This document shows, in pieces, positions 1 to 6,668 of a stretch of 6,840 nt of DNA. Both the position numbers and the translations under genes were made by a program. Position 1 is the first letter of the stretch. Each line of letters starts with the position of its first letter. This DNA comes from Pseudomonadota bacterium (GTDB lineage: Bacteria; Myxococcota; Polyangia; Polyangiales; Polyangiaceae), in NCBI GenBank assembly GCA_023419055.1, contig JAEZYO010000844.1, positions 1 through 6,840 on the forward strand, given 5' to 3'. The notes under the pieces are model-generated. The model was given only the letters and a program-made list of their open reading frames with translations, searched no databases and was not told where the DNA came from.

Positions 1-231
1 CAGTAGCTCGCCGCGAGTTCGGGACTTCGCTCCTCGAGCGACCGCTTCGCGAGTTGGACCGCGGGCCGACGGCGTGTCATGCTGCGCACCGAGCTCGGAG
101 GATGGGTCGAGCGACAGCTCGTGGGCCTAGCGAATCCGTGGCTCGCTCTTGGACTCCACCATGACGTGGAGCGGCCTCGCACGGGTGCGGGCCTGATTCG
201 CGTCTTCGGCAGCCTGACGAGGAAATCTGCT
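1..231. other. Left-edge region with no supported gene
   Basis: I see no convincing coding signal here. On the + strand, frame 1 has a TAG at 4-6, so an upstream gene could end there, but only one codon of it would be in the window. Frame 3 is open from the left edge to a TGA at 162-164, but its translation is arginine-rich and resembles no known C-terminus, including the winged-helix end expected of a response regulator. On the - strand an ATG at 80 opens a frame running off the left edge (MTRRRPAVQLAK...), which could be the start of a divergent gene, but it lacks a clear ribosome site. The kinase frame itself is open back to an ATG at 79, but that ATG has no ribosome site and would add 51 uncharacteristic residues before the first membrane helix. 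Confidence 0.4.
219..223 (+). promoter_or_regulatory. Shine-Dalgarno site that decides the TTG start of the kinase
   Basis: GAGGA lies 8 bases before the TTG at 232. No comparable purine-rich site precedes the in-frame ATG at 79 or GTG at 121. Starting at 232 puts a short basic N-terminus (MKRPLRLRS) directly before the first transmembrane helix, the usual arrangement for a membrane sensor kinase. Confidence 0.6.
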
Positions 232-1671
232 TTGAAACGCCCCCTGCGCCTGAGATCGACGCTCACCGCTCTGACGACGCTCGTCACCGCCCTCGCGCTG
301 CTCGTCAGCGGCGCGCTCGTCGCGCTCACCACGCTCCTCCGTCAGTCGACCGACAACACCCGCGCCTCCGTCGAGAGCGTGCGCCTCGCCGAAGAAGCGG
401 AGCTCGACCTCTTGCTGCACGAGCGCGCAGGCGATCCTCTGGTGAGGCGCAACATCGAGGACGAGCTCCGGCGCAAGCTCTCGGCTGCCGAGCGGTTCGT
501 CACCGCGAACGATGAGGAGCGCGCTCTGTCGGAGGCCAAGGCGCAAGTCGAAGCGTACATCGAGGCGACTCGCGGCCCGCTCGAATCCCCGGAGCGGCCG
601 CGCCATCAGGGCGCCGCCTTCGAGGCCCTTCAAAGGCTCGTGACCATCAACGTCGCGCAAGCGCAGGCGACCACCCACCAGGCAGAGCGCTGGGACACCC
701 TCGGGACCGCAGTGGGGATCGGCGCCGCGAGCCTGCTCGTCGCGATGGCCGGCAGCCTGTTGGTGTGGCTGCGAAGCCGCGCCTTCACGCCACTCTTCGA
801 TCTCGCCGCCACCATGGACCGCTTCGGCCACGGCGATCTCGGCGTTCGCGCGCCCGAGCGAGGGCCGAAGGAGCTCCAAGAGATGTGTCTGCGCTTCAAT
901 GAAATGGCGGACGCTCTCGTCCAGCAGCGGCAAGCTCGCATCACCTTCTTGGGCGGCGTCGCGCACGACCTCAAGAACCCACTCTCGGCGCTTCGGATGA
1001 GCGTCGCCCTACTCGCCCGGACGGCGCCCGGTGCCTCCGAGGAGCAGCGCCGCCGCACGCTCGAACGGGTGGACCGCCAGATCACTCGCATGGACCGCAT
1101 GCTCGGAGATTTCCTCGACATCGCGCGGATCGAGGCTTCGGAGCTCGAGCTCCGGCTCGACGAGCACGACGCCCGCGCGCTGGTGGAGCACGTGGTCGAG
1201 CTGTTCGACGGCGTCTCACCCGACCACCGCATCGAGGTGCGCCTTCCGAAGCGCGCGGTGATGGTGCGCTGCGACCAGCTGCGCATCGAGCAGGTGATCA
1301 CCAACCTCGTCAGCAACGCGATCAAGTACTCACCCGCGGGCGGCGCGGTGGAGATCGCGCTCGAGGCCAGGGACGACGCGGTGGAGCTCAGCGTCACCGA
1401 CCACGGCATCGGAATCTCCGAAGAAGATCGCGCTCGCGTGTTCGATCCGTTCCAACGTGTGGGGCTGTCGAAAGACAGCGTGCCGGGCGTCGGGCTTGGG
1501 CTCTTCGTCGTTCGAAAGCTGGTCCTTTGCCACGGTGGGCAGATCGACGTCGAGAGCCAGCGCGGCGTTGGTTCGACGTTCCGCGTGCGTCTTCCACTGG
1601 CTTCCCAGCGAGCCGACGAGCGCCGCCTCGACGCGAGCTCCTCCGCTCCGTCGGAAGCTCGACTCCACTGA
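232..1671 (+). CDS. Membrane-bound sensor histidine kinase (HAMP-HisKA-HATPase_c)
   Basis: Signal-sensing kinase of a two-component system, 479 residues from the TTG start. Order: TM1 about 11-33; a mostly helical, charged extracytoplasmic region about 36-156, probably a four-helix-bundle sensor of the 4HB_MCP/CHASE3 kind; TM2 about 157-180; HAMP linker about 181-235; HisKA with the H-box AHDLKNPL, phospho-acceptor His245; and an ATPase domain with N-box residues N358 and N362, G1 box DHGIG (D390-G394), F-box FDPFQR (from F404) and G2 box GVGLGLF (from G419), ending in GSTFRVRLPL. All motifs needed for autophosphorylation are intact. The last 20 or so residues are a polar tail. No receiver domain is attached and no response regulator gene is visible, so the partner lies left of the window or elsewhere. 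The sensed signal is unknown. The GH2 gene downstream shares its orientation, which permits but does not prove a regulatory link. The domain call is very secure; the start less so (ATG at 79 would give 530 residues). Confidence 0.93.
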   Translation: MKRPLRLRSTLTALTTLVTALALLVSGALVALTTLLRQSTDNTRASVESVRLAEEAELDLLLHERAGDPLVRRNIEDELRRKLSAAERFVTANDEERALSEAKAQVEAYIEATRGPLESPERPRHQGAAFEALQRLVTINVAQAQATTHQAERWDTLGTAVGIGAASLLVAMAGSLLVWLRSRAFTPLFDLAATMDRFGHGDLGVRAPERGPKELQEMCLRFNEMADALVQQRQARITFLGGVAHDLKNPLSALRMSVALLARTAPGASEEQRRRTLERVDRQITRMDRMLGDFLDIARIEASELELRLDEHDARALVEHVVELFDGVSPDHRIEVRLPKRAVMVRCDQLRIEQVITNLVSNAIKYSPAGGAVEIALEARDDAVELSVTDHGIGISEEDRARVFDPFQRVGLSKDSVPGVGLGLFVVRKLVLCHGGQIDVESQRGVGSTFRVRLPLASQRADERRLDASSSAPSEARLH

Positions 1672-1794
1672 GCGAGCGACTTTGCCACCGATCAGAAGAT
1701 GAGAAGCGCGCCTGCGTCGAGAGAGCGCGAGCGGATTCTTTGACGGAAGAGGACCACCGACGCCACTGCTTGCTCGGTAGCGTCGAAAGTCCTC

Positions 1795-4575
1795 ATGACC
1801 CGCCTCGTCACCTGGTCGACCGTCTGCGTTGGAGCATTCATCGTCGCTGCCTCCGGGTGTGGTAACGATCACGGCGTCAGTCACCCCGAAAGCGCTGGAG
1901 CAAGCTCCCCCTCCGCGGGTGCGACGGGGGGCGCCCCCGCCGCTGTCGGAGGTGCTGCCGGCACTGCCGGGATGACTACGGTCGGAGGAGCAGGCTTCGG
2001 CGGTGCTTCCGCGGGCGGAACGAGCGGCGTGATCGAAGAACCATCGCCTCGCCGCCGCACGCTCGTCACCGACGATTGGCGTTTCGAGAAGGGTGACCCC
2101 GAGGGCGTCATGGGCCTCGACTACGAAGACGCCCGAGCCTGGGTCTTGCCTACCGGCAACCCGTTCCTGAAAGACACGGCCGATCACGCCGTGAGACCGG
2201 CGGGTAACCTCGGCGACGGCGTCTCGTACGTCGCCGCAAGCTTCGACGACACCTCTTGGCGGAGCGTCGACTTGCCGCACGACTACGCGATCGAAGGCCC
2301 TTTCACGGACTCGGTGAGTGCCAACATGGGCCGCCTGCCAGCGACCGGAGTCGCTTGGTACAGGAAGAGGTTGTCGCTCCCAGCGACCGACGACGGAAAA
2401 TCGGTCTTCCTGGATATCGACGGCGCCATGTCCTACAGCATGGTGTGGGTCAACGGACAGTTCGTGGGTGGTTGGCCCTATGGCTACGCCTCGTATCGGC
2501 TCGATGTGACGCCGTACCTCGAGGCCGGCGCCGACAACGTCATCGCCGTACGGCTCGACAACCCCACGCCCCAGGGCACCAACTGGGATGACGGCTCCTC
2601 CCGCTGGTATCCCGGCGCGGGGCTCTATCGAAACGTGTGGCTCGTCGTGACCGAGCCCATTCACGTCGGGCACTGGGGCACACAAGTGACGACGCCGGAG
2701 GTGACCGCAACGGAAGCGACCGTCGATTTGCGAGTCAGCGTCGACAACGACACGGACGCCGAAGCAACCGTCTCGATTGCCACCGATGTCTACGAGCTCG
2801 ACGCCGACGGCGCTCGACAGGGAAGCAGCGTGGCATCGTTCGCGCCCGTCGAGCTCCTCGTCGGCGCCCTTTCGAGCGCGACTGCGGCGACTCTCGGAAC
2901 GCTCCAGAATCCAAAGCTTTGGGGCACGCCTCCCGAGCAGGAGCCGCATCGCTACGTCGCGGTGACGAAGGTCAGCCACCAGGGCGAGATCGTGGACGTC
3001 TACGAGACGCCGTTCGGTGTCCGGACCATCGAGTTCGATCCCGATCAGGGCTTCATTCTGAACGGCGAGCACATCGAGCTGAAGGGTGTCTGCAACCATC
3101 ACGATCTCGGCGCGCTCGGGGCGGCGCTGAATACGCGCGCCCTCGAGCGACAGTTCGAGATCCTGGCGGAGATGGGCAGCAACGCCATCCGCACCGCCCA
3201 CAATCCACCCGCGCCCGAGCTGCTCGAGCTCGCCGATCGCTTCGGCTTCCTCATCATGGATGAGGCCTTCGATGTCTGGGTCGAAGGCAAGACCGACCTC
3301 GACCATCACCGCTTCTTTCCGGAGTGGCACGAGCAAGATCTGCGGGCCCTGCTGCGGCGCGATCGCAACCATCCGTCCGTTGTGATGTGGAGCATCGGCA
3401 ACGAGATCGTCGAACAGAACGACAGCACCGAAGGTCCCGCGCTCGCGGAGAAGCTCACCGACATTTCGCACGAGGAAGATCCGACCCGCCCGACCGTCTC
3501 CGGCATGAACTCCGCGAAGCCGGACAACCCGTTCTCCGGCCCGATCGACGCCATCGGCCTCAACTACCAGGGCACCGGCGTGCGCAGCGGGCCACCTCAG
3601 TACCCCACGTATCACGCGAGCTTCCCCGACAAATTCATCGTGGGCACCGAGACGGTGAGCACGTTCAGCAGCCGTGGCGTGTACACGTTTCCGGTCGCCT
3701 CGGGTCGCGGGACGAAAGCCACGAGCAGCGCGGGCATCGCTAACAATCAGATCAGCTCCTACGACCTCTACTACGCCGACTGGTCCTACTCTCCCGACGC
3801 GGAGTTCGAGTCCCAAGACAAATACGGCTACGTCGGCGGCGAATTCGTGTGGACGGGCTTCGACTACCTCGGGGAGCCCACCCCGCTCGAGAGCGTGGCT
3901 CGGAGCTCCTACTTCGGCATCATCGATCTGGCGGGCTTCAAGAAAGATCGCTTCTTTCTCTATCAGTCGCGCTGGCGCCCGGACTTTCCGATGGCGCACC
4001 TCCTCCCGCATTGGACGTGGCCCGAGCGAGTAGGCCAAGTCACGCCGGTGCACGTCTACACCTCGGGGGACGAAGCCGAGCTGTTCCTGAACGGCGTTTC
4101 GCTCGGGCGTAAGAGCAAGGCAACCTACGACTACCGATTGCGCTGGGACGACGTCATGTACCAGCCGGGTGAGCTCTCGGTGGTGGCGTACAAGGACGGC
4201 GCCGAGTGGGCCACGGACCAGCTCAGGACCGCGGGCAGCGCCGCGAAGCTCACGCTCACGCCCGATCGCGCCACCATCGCGGCGGACGGGAAGGATCTCT
4301 CCTTCGTCACGCTCACGGTGGAGGATCAAGAGGGCCTGCTCGCGCCACGCGCCAACCACACGATCCACTTCACGATCAGCGGCCCCGGAGAAATCGTCGC
4401 CACCGACAACGGTGACGCGACCGATCGCACCGTGTTCTCGTCCAAGGATCGCGCCGCGTTCAGCGGCAAGGCGCTCGCCATCGTGCGCGCGCTACCGGGG
4501 CAAAAGGGCGAGATCACGCTGAGCGCATCCGCCTCGGGGCTCAGCGCGGGAACCGCCATCGTCGTCTCCCAGTAA
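1795..4575 (+). CDS. galB: Glycoside hydrolase family 2 beta-galactosidase lipoprotein (GalB type)
   Basis: Probable secreted exo-acting beta-galactosidase, 926 residues. The N-terminus is a lipoprotein signal with lipidation Cys22 (AASGC). A Gly/Ala/Ser linker spans about 28-82. The GH2 sugar-binding jelly roll covers about 89-285 (LPHDYAIEGPF; SRWYPGAGLYRNVW at 269-282), the Ig-like middle domain about 286-405, and the TIM barrel about 406-700. R466 and H469-N470-P471-P472 (RTAHNPP) and D489-E490 are family landmarks. E537 in SIGNE is the acid/base, and E619 in VGTETVSTFSSRGVY is the likely nucleophile. A DUF4982-like domain (about 735-800) and a C-terminal beta-sandwich of the GH2 C5 type (about 816-926) complete the usual GalB architecture. 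No catalytic residue is missing. The stretch VLPTGNPFLKD...RPAGN before the sugar-binding core is, as I remember, typical of this subfamily. The substrate could also be another beta-glycoside such as glucuronide or xyloglucan galactose. There is no in-frame alternative start nearby and the ribosome site is weak. The CE15 gene follows 43 bases later, so co-transcription is likely. The symbol rests on architecture only. Confidence 0.92.
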   Translation: MTRLVTWSTVCVGAFIVAASGCGNDHGVSHPESAGASSPSAGATGGAPAAVGGAAGTAGMTTVGGAGFGGASAGGTSGVIEEPSPRRRTLVTDDWRFEKGDPEGVMGLDYEDARAWVLPTGNPFLKDTADHAVRPAGNLGDGVSYVAASFDDTSWRSVDLPHDYAIEGPFTDSVSANMGRLPATGVAWYRKRLSLPATDDGKSVFLDIDGAMSYSMVWVNGQFVGGWPYGYASYRLDVTPYLEAGADNVIAVRLDNPTPQGTNWDDGSSRWYPGAGLYRNVWLVVTEPIHVGHWGTQVTTPEVTATEATVDLRVSVDNDTDAEATVSIATDVYELDADGARQGSSVASFAPVELLVGALSSATAATLGTLQNPKLWGTPPEQEPHRYVAVTKVSHQGEIVDVYETPFGVRTIEFDPDQGFILNGEHIELKGVCNHHDLGALGAALNTRALERQFEILAEMGSNAIRTAHNPPAPELLELADRFGFLIMDEAFDVWVEGKTDLDHHRFFPEWHEQDLRALLRRDRNHPSVVMWSIGNEIVEQNDSTEGPALAEKLTDISHEEDPTRPTVSGMNSAKPDNPFSGPIDAIGLNYQGTGVRSGPPQYPTYHASFPDKFIVGTETVSTFSSRGVYTFPVASGRGTKATSSAGIANNQISSYDLYYADWSYSPDAEFESQDKYGYVGGEFVWTGFDYLGEPTPLESVARSSYFGIIDLAGFKKDRFFLYQSRWRPDFPMAHLLPHWTWPERVGQVTPVHVYTSGDEAELFLNGVSLGRKSKATYDYRLRWDDVMYQPGELSVVAYKDGAEWATDQLRTAGSAAKLTLTPDRATIAADGKDLSFVTLTVEDQEGLLAPRANHTIHFTISGPGEIVATDNGDATDRTVFSSKDRAAFSGKALAIVRALPGQKGEITLSASASGLSAGTAIVVSQ

Positions 4576-4587
4576 CGGAAGTCGTCA

Positions 4588-4604
4588 GACGCGTCCCCCG
4601 CGTC
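4588..4604 (+). repeat. Small perfect hairpin overlapping a tandem 8-mer between the GH2 and CE15 genes
   Basis: GACGCG (4588-4593) and CGCGTC (4599-4604) form a 6-base-pair stem with a TCCCC loop. The same bases also contain two direct copies of CGCGTCCC (4590-4597 and 4599-4606) separated by one C. It sits in the 43-base gap after the GH2 stop, just upstream of the CE15 ribosome site AAGGA (4610-4614). No T-run follows, so it is not a standard intrinsic terminator. It could be an mRNA-stabilising stem, a weak attenuator, or chance in GC-rich DNA. Confidence 0.4.
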
Positions 4605-4618
4605 CCAGCAAGGAATCC

Positions 4619-6082
4619 ATGCGCATGAGGCCGACCCTCTTTACGAGTTTGCTCCTGATCGTCACCCTGGTGGGTTGTAGCTCCGACGCCGGCACCCCCG
4701 GCGCGAACGGTGGAAGTGCCGGCTCGCTCTCGACGGGTGGCTCGAGCGGCGCGTCGTCGTCGGGAGGGGGCGCGGGCGCCGGGGGCAACACAGCGGGCGG
4801 AACGGCGGGCTCCTCCGGCAGCGGAACGAGCGGCAGCGCGGGAGCCGGCGGAGGTGGTGGCTCGAGCGGCGGCGCGGCAGGTGGAGGCACCGGAGGCTCT
4901 TCAGGCAGCGGCCCGAGCGGGCCTTTGCCGCCCGTCTACGATGAAGAGGACACGGGCGCGGACTGTCCGAAGCCACCGCTCCCGGATTACGCCGCGCTGC
5001 CCGCCGTCATGCACCTCCCCGATCCGTTCGAGATGGCGGACGGCACCACGATCGCCTCACGCTCGGACTGGCGCTGCCGTCGCGCGGAGATCAAGGCCCG
5101 GCTCGAGAAGTACGACGTCGGCGAGAAGCCTGGCAAGCCGAGCACCTTCACTCCCAGCCTGAACGGCAACACCATCAGCGTCGTCCTCGGAGAAGGCGCC
5201 AACTCCTTCACCATGACGGCCGAGATCAGCCGTCCCGCGGGCGCACCGAGCGGGCCGATCCCGGCGATCATCGGCGTCAACGCACCGACCGGCAGCCTGC
5301 CGGCGAACGTGTTCAGCAGTCGAGGCATCGCGACGATCACGTTCCACTCCGACCAGCTGGCGCCGAGCTTCAACGGCTCACGTTCGGACGGGAACTTCTA
5401 CAAGCTCTATCCATCCACCACCGCCGGCTTCATGATCCGCTGGGCTTGGGGCGTGAGCCGGCTCATCGACGCGCTCGAGGCGCTGCCCGACGCGAACATC
5501 GATCTCGCGCACCTCGCCATCTCGGGGTGCTCGTTTCAAGGCAAGATAGCGCTCTACGCCGGCGCCTTCGACGAGCGCATCGCGCTCACCATCCCGCACG
5601 AATCGGGCGGCGGTGGCACGATCTCCTGGCGCTACTCGGACATGCTCGAGAAGCGCGACAACACCGAGGTGGAGAACCTGCTGCACGCCCAGGGGGCCCC
5701 TTGGTACGCGACCGCGCTGATGCAGTTCAACGAAACGCCCGACAAGCTCCCCTTCGATCACCACGAGCTCATGGGGATGGTCGCGCCGCGAGCCCTGCTC
5801 GCCCTCGAGAGCACCGCCATCGCTCGCATGGGCGCCGAGGCCGCGCGCATCGACGCTCTGGCCGCGCGCCGGATCTGGACCGCGCTCGGTGAGCCGTTCC
5901 GCGTCGGCGCGTCGGAAGAAAACGTGAACCATTGCTCCTGGCACGAGGGGTTCACTCCCGATCTCGAGGCGTACGTCGACAAGTACCTGCTCGACCTAGA
6001 CGTGGATACGGACATCCTGCGCTCCAAGTTCACCATCGACGAAGCGACGTGGCTTCCCTGGGAAGCTCCCACGCTGAAGTAG
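4619..6082 (+). CDS. CE15 glucuronoyl-esterase-like lipoprotein
   Basis: Carbohydrate esterase family 15 members cleave the ester between 4-O-methyl-glucuronic acid of xylan and lignin alcohols. The 487 residues begin with a canonical lipoprotein signal (LVGC, Cys20), then a Gly/Ser/Ala/Thr linker (about 21-101), then the alpha/beta-hydrolase domain (about 116-487). Seen: nucleophile Ser305 in GCSFQGK; Glu328 in IPHESGGGG; His438 in NHCSW; LPFDHHEL near 377-384 and the APRALL strand after it. As I recall, the fungal enzymes have the same Ser-Glu (23) and Ser-His (133) spacing. Cys304/Cys439 beside Ser and His, and Cys116/Cys153 near LPDPF and CRRAEI, match two fungal disulfides. The ending WLPWEAPTLK is also fungal-like. 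Odd: the usual SRxGK arginine is Phe306. AAGGA at 4610-4614 serves ATG 4619 or ATG 4625; both give the same mature lipoprotein. It lies 43 bases after the GH2 gene, so the two probably share an mRNA. The family call is firm; the exact substrate is uncertain because of the changed residues. Confidence 0.9.
   Translation: MRMRPTLFTSLLLIVTLVGCSSDAGTPGANGGSAGSLSTGGSSGASSSGGGAGAGGNTAGGTAGSSGSGTSGSAGAGGGGGSSGGAAGGGTGGSSGSGPSGPLPPVYDEEDTGADCPKPPLPDYAALPAVMHLPDPFEMADGTTIASRSDWRCRRAEIKARLEKYDVGEKPGKPSTFTPSLNGNTISVVLGEGANSFTMTAEISRPAGAPSGPIPAIIGVNAPTGSLPANVFSSRGIATITFHSDQLAPSFNGSRSDGNFYKLYPSTTAGFMIRWAWGVSRLIDALEALPDANIDLAHLAISGCSFQGKIALYAGAFDERIALTIPHESGGGGTISWRYSDMLEKRDNTEVENLLHAQGAPWYATALMQFNETPDKLPFDHHELMGMVAPRALLALESTAIARMGAEAARIDALAARRIWTALGEPFRVGASEENVNHCSWHEGFTPDLEAYVDKYLLDLDVDTDILRSKFTIDEATWLPWEAPTLK
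4736..4871 (+). repeat. Repetitive Gly/Ser linker DNA within the CE15 gene
   Basis: The linker-coding stretch is low-complexity GGC/AGC/GCG sequence with imperfect internal repeats. The clearest is the 16-mer GGTGGCTCGAGCGGCG at 4736-4751 and again at 4856-4871, exactly 120 bases (40 codons) apart and in the same frame, coding for Gly-Gly-Ser-Ser-Gly. Such DNA can expand or contract by slippage or recombination, and in-frame changes would only alter stalk length. Confidence 0.6.
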
Positions 6083-6101
6083 GCGGCGCTGATCCCTCGG
6101 C

Positions 6102-6659
6102 TCACTCCACGACGCGGAAAATCTGCTCGTCTCCGAGCTTCATCACCTCGCGCCCCGCCTGCCCGAGCTCCTCGCGAGGCACGTCCGAGAAGCGGCCCTT
6201 GAACTCGTCGGTGAGCGCGAGCGTCAGCGCCTGACCGCTCTTGCGGTTTCGATAGGTGGTCCGGGTGTCCACCGGCGTCGCTTCCGCGAGCCTCAGGTTC
6301 AGCTTGCCGAGGCTCGCTCCCGTCGCCGCGGCCGCGCCGTCCGCGATGCACGAGTACTGCACACTCTCGGGAGTGAAGTGCACGACCTCGAGGTCGAAGC
6401 TGCCGCGCGGCAATCCGAGCTGCCGGAGCGCGAACTCGCCCATCCGATAGCCTGCGACCGCCCAGGGCCCCGCTCCACCGTGAACCGCCGCCACCGCTCG
6501 CAGGCCCTCGTCTTCCGGAGGCGACGCCCGATGTGCGGCTTCGGGCGCCGATTGGTGATGATGAGCCGACTCGGCCGGCGGCTCGTGACGAGCGCCGCCG
6601 CAAGCGGCCGCTTGCGTCAGAGCGAAGAGGAGGAGAGCGCGGGGCGACACGCGTCGCAT
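6102..6659 (-). CDS. FmdE-like domain lipoprotein
   Basis: A 185-residue protein with a probable lipoprotein signal (basic MRR, hydrophobic stretch, QAAAC with Cys20). A short histidine-rich linker follows (H25, H33-H35, H43), then a domain matching the FmdE family (formylmethanofuran dehydrogenase subunit E-like, PF02663) from about 58. Landmarks are HGGAGPWAVAGYRMGEFALRQLG (His60 onward), SCIADG (Cys104, Asp107) and TGASLGKLNL (113-122). In textbook FmdE domains the first motif reads HGHLCPG and the third TGCTxGKGNL. Here both of those cysteines are replaced (Gly/Ala and Ala115), leaving His60 and Cys104 as candidate metal ligands. The family name is historical: nothing here suggests a methanofuran pathway, so the role is unknown. 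It may bind a metal or assist the molybdenum enzyme encoded just upstream, whose stop lies 6 bases before this start. GAGGTAGG precedes the ATG. The family call is good; the function is open. Confidence 0.8.
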   Translation of the reverse strand: MRRVSPRALLLFALTQAAACGGARHEPPAESAHHHQSAPEAAHRASPPEDEGLRAVAAVHGGAGPWAVAGYRMGEFALRQLGLPRGSFDLEVVHFTPESVQYSCIADGAAAATGASLGKLNLRLAEATPVDTRTTYRNRKSGQALTLALTDEFKGRFSDVPREELGQAGREVMKLGDEQIFRVVE

Positions 6660-6660
6660 C

Positions 6661-6668
6661 CTACCTCA
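6661..6668 (-). promoter_or_regulatory. Stop codon of the oxidoreductase overlapping the ribosome site of the FmdE-like gene
   Basis: Read on the - strand, the bases just before the ATG at 6659 are TGAGGTAGG. TGA (6668-6666) ends the molybdopterin oxidoreductase, and its GA is part of the GAGG Shine-Dalgarno core. Ribosomes finishing the first gene are placed directly at the second start, which favours translational coupling and equal production of both proteins. Confidence 0.6.

Noticed and set aside
3..164. Frame-3 open stretch as the C-terminus of a response regulator
   Set aside because: The translation lacks any DNA-binding or receiver-domain motif and is unusually arginine-rich, typical of a non-coding frame.
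79..231. ATG at 79 as the kinase start
   Set aside because: No ribosome site; it would add 51 residues before the membrane helix, whereas TTG 232 has GAGGA at 8 bases.
630..1688. A 352-codon - strand open frame opposite the kinase
   Set aside because: Serine/arginine-rich shadow with no domain signature; the + strand shows all histidine kinase boxes.
1740..1745. TTGACG as a -35 box for the GH2-CE15 unit
   Set aside because: Matches the -35 consensus, but there is no acceptable -10 element at 16-18 bases; one hexamer is expected by chance.
1330..4368. A 1012-codon open frame on the - strand opposite the GH2 gene
   Set aside because: Its translation is low in recognisable motifs and rich in V, D, G, R and H, as expected from the mirror frame of a GC-rich gene. 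It crosses the kinase-GH2 boundary, and the + strand has full GH2 and kinase motif sets.
4680..4921. Gly/Ser-coding repeats as a possible CRISPR or minisatellite element
   Set aside because: The repeats are imperfect, in frame and inside a lipoprotein gene right after the lipobox; a linker explains them.
5758..6603. A 281-codon - strand open frame spanning the CE15 end and the FmdE-like gene
   Set aside because: It is in a different frame from the FmdE-like protein, is arginine-rich without motifs, and runs antisense through the CE15 catalytic His region.
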